A stretch of 64,000 nt of DNA from Bufo bufo (Eukaryota > Chordata > Amphibia > Anura > Bufonidae), in the NCBI RefSeq assembly GCF_905171765.1, contig NC_053390.1:136726820-136790819 (forward strand), read 5' to 3'. Made by a program: the position numbers and the translations under genes. Below are positions 1 to 11,538 of the stretch, in pieces; positions within the stretch are counted from its first letter, which is position 1; the number at the start of each line of letters is the position of its first letter. The notes under the pieces are model-generated. The model was not told where the DNA came from, did no database searches, and saw only the letters and a program-made list of their open reading frames with translations.

Positions 1-864
1 AGGCCCGTCTGAAGTTTGCCAATGAACACCTGAATGATTCAGAGAGTGACTGGGAGAAGGTGCTGTGGTCTGATGAGACCAAAATAGAGCTCTTTGGCAT
101 TAACTCAACTCGCTGTGTTTGGAGGAAGAAAAATGCTGCCTATGACCCCCAAAACACCGTACCCACCGTCAAGCATGGGGGTGGAAACATTTTGCTTTGG
201 GGGTGTTTTTCTGCTAAGGGCACAGGACAACTTATTCGCATAAACGGGAAAATGGACGGAGCCATGTATCGTGAAATCCTGAGCGACAACCTCCTTCCCT
301 CTGCCAGGAAACTGAAAATGGGTCGTGGATGGGTGTTCCAGCACCACAATGACCCAAAACATACAGCAAAGGCAACAAAGGAGTGGCTCAAGAAGAAGCA
401 CATTAAGGTCATGGAGTGGCCTAGTCAGTCTCCGGACCTTAATCCAATCGAAAACCTATGGAGGGAGCTCAAGCTCAGAGTTGCACAGAGACAGCCTCGA
501 AACCTTAGGGATTTAGAGATGATCTGCAAAGAGGAGTGGACCAACATTCCTCCTAAAATGTGCGCAAACTTGGTCATCAATTACAAGAAACGTTTGACCT
601 CTGTGCTTGCAAACAAGGGTTTTTCCACCAAGTATTAAGTCTTTTTTTGTTAGAGGGTTCAAATACTTATTTCACTCAATGAAATGCAAATCAGTTGCTA
701 TCTTTTATTTAAAGTTATTTTTTCGATTTTCCTTTTGATGTGCTATCTGCCTCTGTTACAATAAACCTACCATTGAAATGATACTGTTCTGAGACTTTTC
801 ATTTCTTTGTCATTGGACAAACTTACAAAATCAGTGAGGGGTCAAATAATTATTTCCGCCACTG
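1..864 (+). mobile_element. Tc1-like DNA transposon, 3' part, cut by the window start
   Basis: This is the right-hand part of a Tc1/mariner transposon. It holds the C-terminal two thirds of a transposase, an AT-rich 3' UTR, and a terminus that reads TTATTTCCGCCACTG and stops at a TA (865-866), the target duplicated by this superfamily. The left end and the DNA-binding part of the gene lie outside the window. The element boundary is a direct reading of the TIR-like end; the family follows from the transposase. Confidence 0.85.
3..638 (+). pseudogene. Tc1-like transposase (DD34E), N-terminally cut, catalytic Asp lost
   Basis: The frame is open from base 3 to the stop at 636-638, so the true start lies upstream of the window. 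It encodes the catalytic half of a Tc1 transposase, which cuts and re-inserts the element at TA dinucleotides. The first catalytic Asp is in WSDETK, and the Glu is in NPIENLW. The second catalytic Asp should be the third residue of the usual FQQDNDPKH block, 34 residues before the Glu. Here that block reads FQHHNDPKH, so this Asp is His. The protein ends normally in GFSTKY. The reading frame is intact but the enzyme should be inactive. The substitution is seen directly; inactivity is inferred from the known DDE chemistry of the family. Confidence 0.85.
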
Positions 865-889
865 TATAAATGTAAAAATAAATGAGCAC

Positions 890-1840
890 ACATATCCCAT
901 GTTGTTCTTATAGGTAAAAGGGGCAATTTATCAGCATTGCTAAAAGAGATGATGATTGGCTTTCTGGCCCTGGGTGGCAGTATTTCTGACACTGTGTAGT
1001 TTGTGAACTGTTCGTGTGCTGCTGTGGTGAGTGTATCGTAAGTGAACAAATGGCACCACTGCAAATAAGCGACATGGAAACTAACAGAGCACCATGTGCC
1101 ATTGATGTAAAAGGGCGAATGGCTACGACGGTGCGCGAGGGTGGCCTGACACTCTACTGTGGAACAGCTTACCACCAAAATGAATCAGTGGGCTACCAGA
1201 TGTGTGTCTAAAACAGTTCGGTAAACCATACTGCGTATGGGGCTCCAAAGCAGATGGATGGTCACTGCATCTCTGCTAATGAAGTTGCATTGGCAGAAAA
1301 GGATTCAAATTTCTCAGCATAATTAAATTGGACCTCTACTGATTGGCAAAGGGTTACCTTCTCCGATGAGTCATGTTTTCTGCTGCATTGAACCGATGGA
1401 CGTTGGCGTGTCTGGCGAACAAACACCCTGCAACCATTGCTGGAAAAACACAAGCTGGTGGTGTTAATGTTATGGTCTGGTAATGTTTTCATTGTATTCT
1501 CTGGGCCCACTGATCCATGTAAAAGGCACTATCAATCGATTTGGGTATGAATCCATCCTTGCATATCACATACACCTATACATCCTGATTGCCTTCCCTG
1601 GGGTGGATGGGATCTTTCAGCAAGACAATAAAACATGTCACACATCTAGAAATGTCCGACATTGGTTGGAAGAGCATGACCAAGGCTTCAAATAAGACCA
1701 CCTCGATCATTGTGTTCCCTCTATGGATCCTCTTCCATGCACCCTGCAGCAGCTGTAGGATGCACTGCAGTTATTATGGCTTCAGATACCTATGACAACC
1801 TACCAGGACCTTATTAAGTCACTGTATAAAGGGCTTTCCG
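890..1840 (+). pseudogene. Old Tc1-like transposase relict, many frameshifts and stops
   Basis: Scattered across three frames are the landmarks of a second, different Tc1-like transposase: a helix-turn-helix region near 1120-1240, WTSTDWQRVTFSDES near 1330-1370, GRWRVWR near 1398-1420, GPLIHVKGTINRFGYES around 1504-1556, FQQDNKTCHTSRNVR near 1616-1665, and a final IPMTTYQDLIKSLYKGL-like stretch near 1780-1830. At least four frame changes and several stops separate them. No terminal repeats were recognised. It is much older than the neighbouring Tc1 copy at 1-864 and belongs to another family, because the conserved blocks differ. Confidence 0.75.
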
Positions 1841-2356
1841 CCCTTTGATCATCACCAAATGCTGTGCCTTTTATACTACTGGTGCTGCCTTCTTTGGCAA
1901 AGTGACCTTTGAGCTTCCTCAGACCAGACACTAGGAGCCTGGGTACAACTGCAACCTCTACCCACTGTAACTATGTTTGATGGGCCAGAGTCCTGACTTT
2001 TGGCACCCCCAGCGGTTCTATGAATGAAGGAGCCAGTGTGCGCCACAATAAGGATCCTCTATTCCAGTTAAACCTGTTGGCCAGCAGTGTTACTGCACAG
2101 TGCTACACCAGCGTGGCGACCAAACAATATGTCATCACTTTTTTTTAAGATGGAAATAATTCTTTAACACTGAGTTTTTTGGTACGTTTTCCATGTCAGA
2201 ATCAGCACAAAAAATGGCTCTAAACAGGCTCCAATTCATTTTAATGTGAAGCAGCACTTGCTTTTTTCTGGTGTTGTTCATACCAAGACAGAAAAAAGAA
2301 GCAGCGTGCCCTATCTTGGCATGGAATCCGCTCTGAATCTCACATTGTAAAGACAC
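1841..2356. other. No gene recognised
   Basis: Between the Tc1 relict and the Gypsy gag fragment I see no coding sequence, terminal repeats or tandem structure that I can name. The stretch may be old repeat sequence or host intron. A minus-strand open frame at 2135-2359 has no motif and is not called. Confidence 0.4.
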
Positions 2357-2990
2357 CAATGGGCTAAGGTCATCGCACCGTTCCTGGCGTCTGGACCCCA
2401 GCGGGTGTTTTTCAACTTACCAGATGGTCAAGTGGCCAAATACCGTAAAGGGTGAGATTCTGGCAAGACTGGGGGTAAATGTATTGGTCCGGGCCCAGCG
2501 GGTGCATCAGTGGGAAATTAACCCGGCTGAACCTGCCAGACCGCAGTATTACGATCTGCTACACCGGTTGCAAAAATGGCTGCAGCCTGAGTCCCACTGC
2601 TATGCTGGACCGTCTGTTGGATGATGTGTTCTGGAGGGCTTTGCCATACCCTCTCCAGCACTGGATCGGCCAGGTGTCCCCTGGTAATTCCCTAGAGAGG
2701 GTCGACCTGGTATAGCGCTGTGAGGCCACCAGAAACCCACAGTTTTTTTTTTTGGGAGGGGGCCAGTTAAACCCCGGAAATCTCCACCCTCGACCAGGAG
2801 GCCAGTGCCAGCAAAACCCGCTCGGGATATACTCCCTACAGTCCCAGCTCCGATGGTCTGTTGGCGTTGTCAAGAGCCTTGTCACATAAGGGCCAACTGT
2901 CCCCATGGGGGGAACCCATGGACGCTAACTATGGCTTCCGCCCCTCAATGTATGCCAGGAGGCTGTGTGCAACCGGTACCCCCGAGACAA
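2357..2990 (+). pseudogene. Gypsy gag: SCAN-like capsid region and CCHC zinc knuckle
   Basis: The structural polyprotein of the Gypsy element begins truncated. The capsid portion includes the blocks VLVRAQRVHQWE (about 2476-2514) and YYDLLHRLQKWLQPES (about 2548-2596), which resemble the SCAN-type gag of vertebrate Gmr1/Gypsy elements, followed by LDDVFWRALPYPLQHWIG. A zinc knuckle CWRCQEPCHIRANC at about 2838-2880 fits C-x2-C-x4-H-x4-C exactly. A one-base shift near 2445, stop codons and another shift near 2610 break the frame. Similarity to SCAN is from memory of the family, and no search was run. Confidence 0.75.
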
Positions 2991-2997
2991 TAGACAA

Positions 2998-3559
2998 TAG
3001 TCACCTGTGCCAGGTGCAAGTGGGAGATACCCTGGCGGTGGCGCTGCTAGACTCAGGAAGCCTGGTGTCCCTGGTAAGAGCTGCCGTGGTGCGGCCCGCC
3101 AAGTGTACTGGCTGAAAAGTCGGCGTTGTGTGCATACTTGGAGACTTAAAGGACTATCCCACCGCCCTGGTGTCTCTATCCACGGTGGCTGGCAGGTGGA
3201 CTCATGAGGTGGCCGTCGCCACAAATTTACATTATGAACTAATAATTGGGAGAGACTTCCCCGGTTTCCCGTCACTGTGGCCTGAGGCGAGAGTCACCGA
3301 TACCCATGGGTCAGGAGTAGCCCCAATAGAATGGCCTTGCTCAGGGGGGAAACCGGAACGCTCGGAACCTGAGGCCGAAGAGCCAGCAGTAGGGGTGGCC
3401 ACCACTGCGGTGGAAGGGGGGGAGCCAACCCCTCTGAATGTAATGGTGGGAGACGTGGAGGATTTGCCCCCGGGTCTGGAGTTGGCAGACCTCAATGTCT
3501 CAATGTCTCAATGGTGGGAGACAATTTTGGTAGAGCACAGCACCAGGACCCGACTCTAA
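2998..3559 (+). pseudogene. Gypsy retropepsin-like aspartic protease
   Basis: This frame carries the protease that would mature the Gypsy polyprotein. The active-site block reads VALLDSGSLVSLV near 3040-3080, with the DSG catalytic triad intact. The second characteristic block, LIIGRDFPGF, lies near 3240-3270. A TGA at 3113-3115 interrupts the frame between the two blocks; the same frame then resumes to 3559. The C-terminal part is rich in Glu and Pro and probably forms the linker to integrase. Confidence 0.8.
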
Positions 3560-3621
3560 CTCGGGCCTGGGAAAATGTGGTAGTGGTTGAGGCTGAGCCG
3601 TAACAACCGGGGGCTGAGTCT

Positions 3622-4440
3622 ATGTTTCCCCGTTTTGTGGTTCAACAGGAGATGCTGTACCGGGTAAATCAAGTACGGGATGAGCATATTGAACAGTTGG
3701 TGGTTCCCAAGGCATATCGCAAGCTCGTGTTGGAGTTAGGCCATCAACATGTTCTTGAGGGACACCTGGGCCTGCAGAAAACGCAGGATCGGATTCTACA
3801 GTGTGTTCAGAGAGGTGGAAGAGTATTGCAAGTCTTGCCCAACCTGCCAGATAACCAGCCCCCAGCCACATTTCCGTAGTCCCCTGGTACCTCTCCTGAT
3901 TATTGAGGTTCCATTGGAGCGGATCGCTATGGATCTCATAGGCCCAGTACCGAAGTCCGCTAGAGGGCACCAACACATCTTAGTAGTCCTGGACTATGCC
4001 ACTCGATACCCGGAGGCGGTGCTGCTGCTACATACCTCCGCTAAACTCATAGACTAAGAGTTAATGAAGATGTTTTTCCTGAGTGGGCCTACCTAAAGAG
4101 ATTCTGACCAACCAGGGGACTCCTTTTATGCTAAAAGTCATAAGGGAACTCAGTAAACTACTACAGATAAAACAGTTATGGACGTCCGTCTATCACCCAC
4201 AAACGGACAGCCTGGTAGAGAGGTTTAATCCAACCTTGAAAAAAATGTTAAAGCGGGTGGTGTCTAAAGATGGGAGGGATTGGGATCTTCTACTGCCCTA
4301 TCTCATGTTCGCAGTGTGAGAGGTGCCCCAGGCCTCTACTGGGTTCTCGTCCTTCGAACTGCTGTATGGCCGACATCCGTGTGGTCTGTTGGACATAGCC
4401 AAAGAGGCGTGGGAACAACAACCCACACCGCATAAAAAAG
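3622..4440 (+). pseudogene. Gypsy integrase, frameshifted, second catalytic Asp changed to Asn
   Basis: Integrase joins element cDNA to the genome. The N-terminal HHCC zinc-binding region is split: the GHQHVLEGHLG part is in one frame (3720-3780), and EEYCKSCPTCQ is in another after a shift near 3800. The first core Asp is in IAMDLIGP (about 3928-3950). After stops near 4057 the core resumes at 4083. The second Asp should be in a T-D-Q-G block but reads LTNQGTPF, so it is Asn. The core Glu is in TDSLVERFN. The frame continues through a block resembling ASTGFSSFELLYGRHP after a TGA at 4317-4319. The protein is interrupted at 4548 by the inserted element and resumes at 10256. Confidence 0.85.
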
Positions 4441-4548
4441 TGATTGAGTGTCACTCGGATGCAAGAGCGGATGGAGACAGTGTTGCCGCTGGTTAAGGAA
4501 CATATGGAGCCAGCTCAGAGAGTCCAGAGTAGAGTCTATAATCGCCAG

Positions 4549-4863
4549 ACTGCTGGTATCCAGGGTAACAGGGGGGAGGGGATACCACCTTTAACTCACC
4601 CTTGGCCCCTTTACCCAACCTTGACCCATAACAAAAGACACGACAACTGTATCACTTTATTGCTGGATGGTGATCGGCCACAGCTTCTTTATTAAAGCGG
4701 CAAACCTTAATAAACCATAATATCGGAACGGTATGCCAAAGGCTGGACTCCCAGCGGGCAAGTTAAACCGTAATCATCCGAGCTGTCTGCCAACCGCTGG
4801 ACTCCCAGCGGGCAGTTACTCCATCTGCAACCACCATATCTCCGCTGTACTCAAATGCCGCCA
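4549..4863. repeat. Repeat A, copy 1 (315 bp)
   Basis: By eye this is identical to 5355-5669, without indels. It starts ACTGCTGGTATCCAG directly after CCAG. It contains two to three diverged units of about 70 bp ending in CTGGACTCCCAGC. A further diverged unit with the same ending lies in the spacer near 4950-4990. Confidence 0.9.
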
Positions 4864-5098
4864 GCTGTGACTTTTTTTTTATTTATTTTTTATTTTTTCA
4901 CTTTATTGATAAACTCGACCAAAATTCGCAGCTTCTCCAAAGCCGTAATCATCGGAGCAACATCCAAAACCGCTGGACTCCCAGCAGGGTCTCTTAAAAA
5001 TAGAAAAACAAAACAGAATAACCAAGTATCCATAACTGAACAGAACCGTGCACTTCGACCCGCCTCCCAAGAATAACCGCAAAGGGAGGGAGGGAGGG

Positions 5099-5354
5099 CC
5101 AATCTGCTTCCACTTGCAAGAGGAAGTGACCAGGAGAGAGAGGAGGTATATGTGACCTTCAGGATTTCCTGCACCGCCCTCATCCTGTCTAAGGAGGTTC
5201 CCCAGTGATTAACCCTCAATGACCCTAATCTGCAACCTACTTAACCATTACTGAGACGGGGCCAGATTCCTAAATGCCCCTAAGGGGAAAAGGGGGGGGG
5301 GGGGAGGACCATCAGTCCCTAAGCACCCTCCCTATACAGTCAGGCGCTTTCCAG
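5099..5354. repeat. Repeat C, copy 1 (256 bp)
   Basis: It matches 10001-10255, differing by one base in a G run (13 G here, 12 there). It ends GCGCTTTCCAG. It abuts repeat A copy 2, giving the internal C-A junction. The preceding 4864-5098 is spacer with poly(T) and a GGGA run. Confidence 0.9.
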
Positions 5355-5669
5355 ACTGCTGGTATCCAGGGTAACAGGGGGGAGGGGATACCACCTTTAA
5401 CTCACCCTTGGCCCCTTTACCCAACCTTGACCCATAACAAAAGACACGACAACTGTATCACTTTATTGCTGGATGGTGATCGGCCACAGCTTCTTTATTA
5501 AAGCGGCAAACCTTAATAAACCATAATATCGGAACGGTATGCCAAAGGCTGGACTCCCAGCGGGCAAGTTAAACCGTAATCATCCGAGCTGTCTGCCAAC
5601 CGCTGGACTCCCAGCGGGCAGTTACTCCATCTGCAACCACCATATCTCCGCTGTACTCAAATGCCGCCA
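5355..5669. repeat. Repeat A, copy 2 (315 bp)
   Basis: This is the identical partner of 4549-4863. It begins immediately after the internal CCAG at 5351-5354. After 5669 the sequence diverges completely from the first copy. Confidence 0.9.
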
Positions 5670-5819
5670 CGGAGGAGGCCCGTTCTCCCAACGGGGCTCC
5701 GACCACCACCCAGCATAACCGAGTCCGTTTTAGCTCACGTACAGGCCAGAAAAGGAATTGTCCAAATTAACACCCAAAAGGAAGACACCATCAGGTCCCA
5801 TTAAAAACCAAGGCCAATA

Positions 5820-6250
5820 AGGCCCGTGATGAGAGCATAGTCCAACCACTTTTCAAATCACTAGCCAGACCACACATGGAGTACTGTGTACAGCTCTGGG
5901 CTCAGAGGAGGGCAACTAAAGTAATGACTGGAATGGGGCAACTACAGTACCCTGGAAGATTGGCAAAATAAGGTTTATTCACTGTAGAAAAAAGACGACT
6001 AAGGCGAGATCTAATAACTGTGTATAAATATATCAGGGGTCAGTACAGAGATCACTCCCCTCATCTATTTATCCCCAGGACTGTGACAAGGGGAACATTC
6101 TCTGTGTCTGGAGGTAAGAATGTATTTTCACAACATAGAAGAGGATTAATTACGGTAAGAGCAGTGAGACTATGGGACAATCTGCCTGAGGAGGTGGGTG
6201 AGAAAGGGATAATCATGTCAGGACACATGAGGTCCAGAGCTCTGGAATAG
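5820..6250 (+). pseudogene. CR1-like LINE ORF2 C-terminal fragment
   Basis: Fragments of the LINE reverse-transcriptase protein tail are readable: LFKSLARPHMEYCVQLW (about 5851-5901), then LFTVEKRRLRRDLITVYKYI near 5974-6033, and a final block with AVRLWDNLPEEV near 6160-6200 before the stop at 6248-6250. One stop and an internal deletion lie near 5900-5970. It is a 5'-truncated CR1-type copy lying inside the 5.7-kb inserted element and is older than its current host position suggests. Confidence 0.75.
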
Positions 6251-9200
6251 ACAAAGGCGCATTACCACAGCGCGGGTCACCAGCATCACCGCGCCTCCGG
6301 CGGAACTCTATACCAACCACCTCTGGATGGAGTTATGACCACCAGAATTCCAGGATCCTTGTCCAAAAGACTTCCACCTCTCGAAAAACCAAAGAGCGCC
6401 CACCAGCCTCTGTTCCTCTCTCCGCACCGCACAGAAGGTATACGAAAGCCAGCCATCGAACCGCTAAACGCCCCAAATCTGAAAGAAAAAACAATTAGCC
6501 CGAGCCACAACACGCAAAAGAGGATCGCACAACTAGACACAGAATAGTTATATTTCATCCAAAAAGTATTTTCTTTTTTGTTATTATTATTATTATATAT
6601 ATTTTTTTTTTTTTTTAAAACCAAGGTAAATTGTCAAACCATAGTGCACTTGGAAAGAGTAAACGGATGGCTCACTGTGAGTGATCACGCTAGGTGCTCT
6701 GGACGAAGAGAGCCACCCCTTGCTCTGGAGAAGGTAAGATACATGCATAAAATTAAAAAGCAACTAACAAAACAATATCCTTAATCGATGAATACTCGAT
6801 TTTCCTGGAGACCTAGATGTTTCTCACAATTAAAGTCCCAGTGTAATAAGCCCATATCATATGCCTATGCAGACTGGCAGAGATAATAAATGCAACCAGA
6901 TTTATTTTATTTTACCGTACCCGAACAAACCAGTCCGGGTACACACCCCCCCGGGCGCCCCGAGCGCCGGCCCAAATCACCCACAAATTGTCAAACCGCC
7001 TGGGGAAAACCTAACCTAAAGGGAAAAACAATTGGAGCCCCACCATGCGTGAAGTCATTACAGAATACCAAACGAACCGACCAGCCGGATCGAAACCAGG
7101 CGGAGGGGAGGTACACACCCCTTTATATTAACTGGATCGACAGGTATAGACGGACCCCAATCCCGAGTACTATTACCCCATACAAAAATTCTGGAATAAC
7201 AACCCCCCGCGCAGTGCGGCCTTGAATGAAGAGACAAACACCTTGGAGAAAATATCAATCAGCCAGAACAGAAGGCTGAAGGAGACGGGACGTGACTATC
7301 CAAACTAAATACTCCCTAACTATACCGGTATCGCCTACCATACAATGAAACGATACATGCAAATAATGCTTGGAGGGTCACCATGCCGACCTGTGAAGTC
7401 CTGTCAAGAGGACCAGTCAGTGGGTCTGACCCGCATCACAACATAGATCCGAACGGGGAATGAAAGGCTGCAGTTTTACAGTGTAACTCCATGAATGGTG
7501 TTATATCAAGGCTCCCCCTGAGCGATGTCTACGAACGGACCTGGTTATCCGCTACTGGCTTACATCTAGTTATACCTGCGACTACTGATTCCGCCATATC
7601 CACTCAACAAGGGGCAGCCCTGCTTCGTACAAACCATGTGGCACCAGTATACTAATACCGCCCTAACGGCAACCAACCCAGCTGGACTAGAAGAAAGTCT
7701 CATGAACTGCTAACATCGTGGACATCTCCCCTGGATTCGACCCAACTGGATCCCACCGCACTGTAACTCCTGTAGCACTGGACATGAGGAAAGTGCATCA
7801 CCACCAAGCTGCCCGCCTGCACAGACATGTTAGAAGCTCAGCCGAAGTGCCCGGTATAAACCATACCAACGGAACCTTGGCCGGTGACCCGTACCGTAGA
7901 CTGCAGAAAGAGAAAACCGTAATTGCGGCTGTGATGATATGAACTCACAACCATTTACATTAAAGGAAGGTCCATAGCCACGAGCTATAGAGCTGAATGC
8001 TAGAGGGATTACTACTTCTGCGTCTCGCCTCCGTATATATGTACTAACCATGTCCTGTATGTCATTGTTGAAAGGCCAAATAAAACGCTTATATATATAT
8101 TTTTTTTTTTTTTTTTTTTTTTTTTATATACACACGGCCTAGTGCCCGCAGATAGGAGCATAACAGGCAGTACTACTTTTTATTTTATTTTATTTTATTT
8201 TTTAAATACTACACTCCATGCTGAAAGGGAAATTGGGAGAACACCCGGCAGGACTGATCTATCCTGAAAAACATCCACAAAAAAAAAAAGGCAGCCAATA
8301 AACAAGACACAAGATAGAAACAAGGGTTCTCATGCAGGAGAATATAAACATACATAATAAATATATACATCGATCAAACCTGTTTAGTTATTTATATATG
8401 TATTTATTTTTTTATTTATTTTTTATATACCTTTATCGTAATATGTATATTCCAGATTTTATTCATTTTTTTCTATCCATAAAATTACATTGTTAAATTA
8501 TTTATTATTAGTATCATTTCATTCTTTTTAATCACGTTTTATTTTAATTTTTTTTTTTTTTTTTTTATAATACCTCGATATATATATATATACTCAGTTC
8601 CATTATTTTTAATTTTTTTTATTTTTTTATTTTTTTTATAATACCCTTTGTTATTCATTTATATATTTTAATGCCTATAATATATTAATTCGGTTAGTAA
8701 TTTTTTTTTTATTTTTTTTTAAAACGTATAGACAGAAAAAACCTCCATATATGCTAATGATATCCCGTTGCTCAGGGCCCTGAAGCCATTAAACGACCAT
8801 CGAGATTGTTTTTCTTTGTATTTTAAATTTTTTTTTTTATTAAGGCAGGGACACCGCCTCTACCAGTGATTCTAACTCTGCACAAGAACCATCCTCCCCG
8901 CAGTACTCACCAGTCACAGAGAGGGACGGAACCTCCAAAGGAGCGGGTACGGGCTGCAGCAACCAGGCCGAGCCCTGGAGTGACGGTCAGGCAACAGCCT
9001 CGATACGGTGATTGTATAACCAGACTCCTCCGATGCGCCTGACATCCGTCCTAAAGACGATGATAAGCGCCACCTGAGGATCTGGAGCGCCCATTTCTCC
9101 CTGAAACCCAGGAACGGCGACAGGACTGGCGCATGTGGAATCCATTACGGCCATGCCTCCAGGCAACCTAAGGGAAGAAAAAACCGCACCTGTGCCTGCG

Positions 9201-10000
9201 TGAAGGGGAGGAAGGAGGGGGGGGGGTGTCGCCATAATGGCTGCAAATAAGACCCAGAGAGCCTCATTGTACGGAAGGGGCTCTGATCGCAAAGCTGGGA
9301 CAGTAGGAAGCTATAGGCACAGGTGCACCGAAATCGGACATGGCAAGCACGAGAGGTTAATCTATAATACTGGACAGGAGACTGGGGGAAGCTAAAACAA
9401 GCACCACATATGAAAACTCGCCTGCCCAGCGGTGCCCAGTACGGGACCCGGTAAACGCTGCAGGGGAAGGGGGGGCGGGGGTTAGGCGAAGCGACCTAGC
9501 TTGCGCCATGGGAGCTAAAGGAGGCCGTCCAAAGCAGCAGGGGGGGGGGGGGTGAGGACCCCATATTGCCCTACATTACCGGGGAGACCAACAATCCCGC
9601 CCGGCTTGCTTAGCCCTAACGCCATGGAACAGAAGCTAGGAAGGGAGGGGGGGGGGGGCGTTGACACAGCGCAGCACCACAGACATCACAGGATGGGTCG
9701 AAAGAAACAGCGCACACACGCGGGAAGCTGGGGGATAATAAAAGTCGGGGGGGGTTAGGAGGAACGGCGAGCAGACCGCCGGACCTTCGCTGAAGCGCTG
9801 GAGCTGCATGTATACCGCAGCAGCAGCTGCACAAAGCCCCAGAAGCAGGCACAGGGGAGGAGGATGGCAGGGTAGAGCTCAAGCTGCTCTAACAGAGCAC
9901 AGCTAACCCTCCCCTCCTCATGTAACTCACCAGGAAGCAGCCAAAGGGCAGAACCACCTGTGGACTCCTGGTGTGGACAGAGCAAAGGGGTATGTCCATA
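6251..10000. other. Non-coding interior of the inserted element, AT tracts and G runs
   Basis: No protein motif is recognisable. 8090-8130 is poly(T), 8170-8205 is (TTTTA)n, 8390-8740 is very AT-rich, and 8950-9760 is GC-rich with several runs of ten or more G. On the minus strand a 101-residue frame (9292-8987) is open but has no motif. Old noncoding repeat DNA is likely. Confidence 0.5.
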
Positions 10001-10255
10001 CCAATCTGCTTCCACTTGCAAGAGGAAGTGACCAGGAGAGAGAGGAGGTATATGTGACCTTCAGGATTTCCTGCACCGCCCTCATCCTGTCTAAGGAGGT
10101 TCCCCAGTGATTAACCCTCAATGACCCTAATCTGCAACCTACTTAACCATTACTGAGACGGGGCCAGATTCCTAAATGCCCCTAAGGGGAAAAGGGGGGG
10201 GGGGGAGGACCATCAGTCCCTAAGCACCCTCCCTATACAGTCAGGCGCTTTCCAG
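10001..10255. repeat. Repeat C, copy 2 (255 bp)
   Basis: This copy forms the right end of the inserted element and ends in CCAG directly before the resumed integrase frame. The near-identity to 5099-5354, within a host element full of mutations, indicates a young insertion or recent gene conversion. Confidence 0.9.
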
Positions 10256-10520
10256 GCTCAGGTTTGGAATTTTAACTCTGGAGATCGAGTTTTGGTTCTG
10301 ATGCCTACAGTGGACAGTAAGTTCCTGGCTAGGTGGCAGGGTCCCTACGAAGTGCTCGAAAAAGTTGGGGAGGTAACCTACAAGGTAATCCAGCCCGGGC
10401 GGAGAAAGCCGGAGCAGGTGTACCATGTAAACTTGCTGAAACCGTGGAAAGATAGGGGGACCAGTACGGACAACAGCCCCCGGCCGGGTTTTTTGGGGGT
10501 AGAGTTTCCAGTCCCACGGT
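10256..10520 (+). pseudogene. Gypsy integrase C-terminus, GPY/F-type module
   Basis: The integrase frame resumes here directly after the 5.7-kb insertion. The block FLARWQGPYEVLEKVGEV (about 10323-10376) is the GPY/F-type C-terminal module of Gypsy integrases, followed by EQVYHVNLLKPW near 10412-10446. The frame is open and runs straight on into RT, confirming that integrase precedes RT in one polyprotein. Confidence 0.85.
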
Positions 10521-11538
10521 CTGATACGAGGGAAGCAGTTGCCACAGTAAAGATTGCTGACAACCTTTCCTCTAAACAGACTCAGGAGGCCAGGGAGTTC
10601 GTCAGCAGGAACACGGATGTGTTTTCGGACCTCCCTGGACGCACTTCTATCATCCGACATAACATTGTCACTGAGCCTCAGGCCAGAATCCGGTTGAAAC
10701 CATACCGGGTACCTGAGTTGCGGCGACAAGCTATCCCAGAAGAAGTGCAGGTGATGTTACAGCTAGGTGTCATCGAGGAGTCAAAAAGTGAATGGGCCAG
10801 TCATGATAGTCTTACTACCCAAGACGGACGGGACGTTATGATTCTGTAACGACTTCCGCAAACTTAATGAGGTTTCCAAGTTTGACGCATATCCCATGCC
10901 CCGAGTGTATGAGCTTATTGAGAAGTTAGGCCAAGCCCGGTATTTCTCTGTTTTAGACCTCACCAATAGTGATGGACGAACATCTGCCGGGACGGTTCGT
11001 GAACGCGATCGCGATCAAATGTTCGCGAACCGCAAGTTCGCAGCGGGTCCCATTTTAATGGCATGCGAACCTGAAAAACCTTCAGCTCATATTTGCAGCC
11101 AAGAAATAATTACTAGAAGTGCACAAATAGTCCCACAACATGGACAGTGACATACCAGATGTATTATTCGAATTTGCGATCTCCATTTATTATTTTTTTC
11201 AGGCAATAATATCGGCAATATATTTTTCGCGTACGTACATGCGCAAATGCACTATACAGTACCCAAATGCACTATAAAGAAAGTATATTGGTATATAACA
11301 CCCTGACCCCGCTTCAATCAGTTTTTTGGGGGGGCGACTGGTATATCACACCAGTAGAAATTATTTGTTCCAATAACGCTTGTCCCTCTATATACCTGCA
11401 GTATCGCAGCAGAACCGCACACAACTGCCGCACAATACAAATGCACTATAATATACTTTCTAACATAGAAAGTATATTATACCATTGTACTAGAATTTAC
11501 ATAAATATAAAACGTAACCTTTAATAATGTTACTATGA

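Larger units (their letters stand above)
4549..10255 (-). mobile_element. 5.7-kb element with split direct repeats inserted in the Gypsy integrase (Ngaro/PAT-like YR retroelement derivative)
   Basis: The insertion interrupts the integrase C-terminal reading frame, and joining the flanks across one CCAG restores that frame. CCAG is found at the left edge (4545-4548), at an internal junction (5351-5354) and at the right edge (10252-10255). Repeat A (315 bp) is at 4549-4863 and 5355-5669. Repeat C (255-256 bp) is at 5099-5354 and 10001-10255. Read on the minus strand the order is C, interior, A, C, spacer, A. That matches the A1-interior-B1A2-B2 split direct repeats of Ngaro/PAT-type tyrosine-recombinase elements. 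No RT or recombinase motif was found inside, so it would be non-autonomous. An alternative reading is a tandem pair A-B-C/A-D-C. The minus orientation is an inference from the position of the junction. Confidence 0.6.

Noticed and set aside
4549..10255. Ordinary LTR retrotransposon with 806-bp LTRs
   Set aside because: The candidate LTR (4549-5354) is not repeated intact at the right end, lacks TG/CA termini, and CCAG also occurs at the internal junction, where a target duplication would not be expected.
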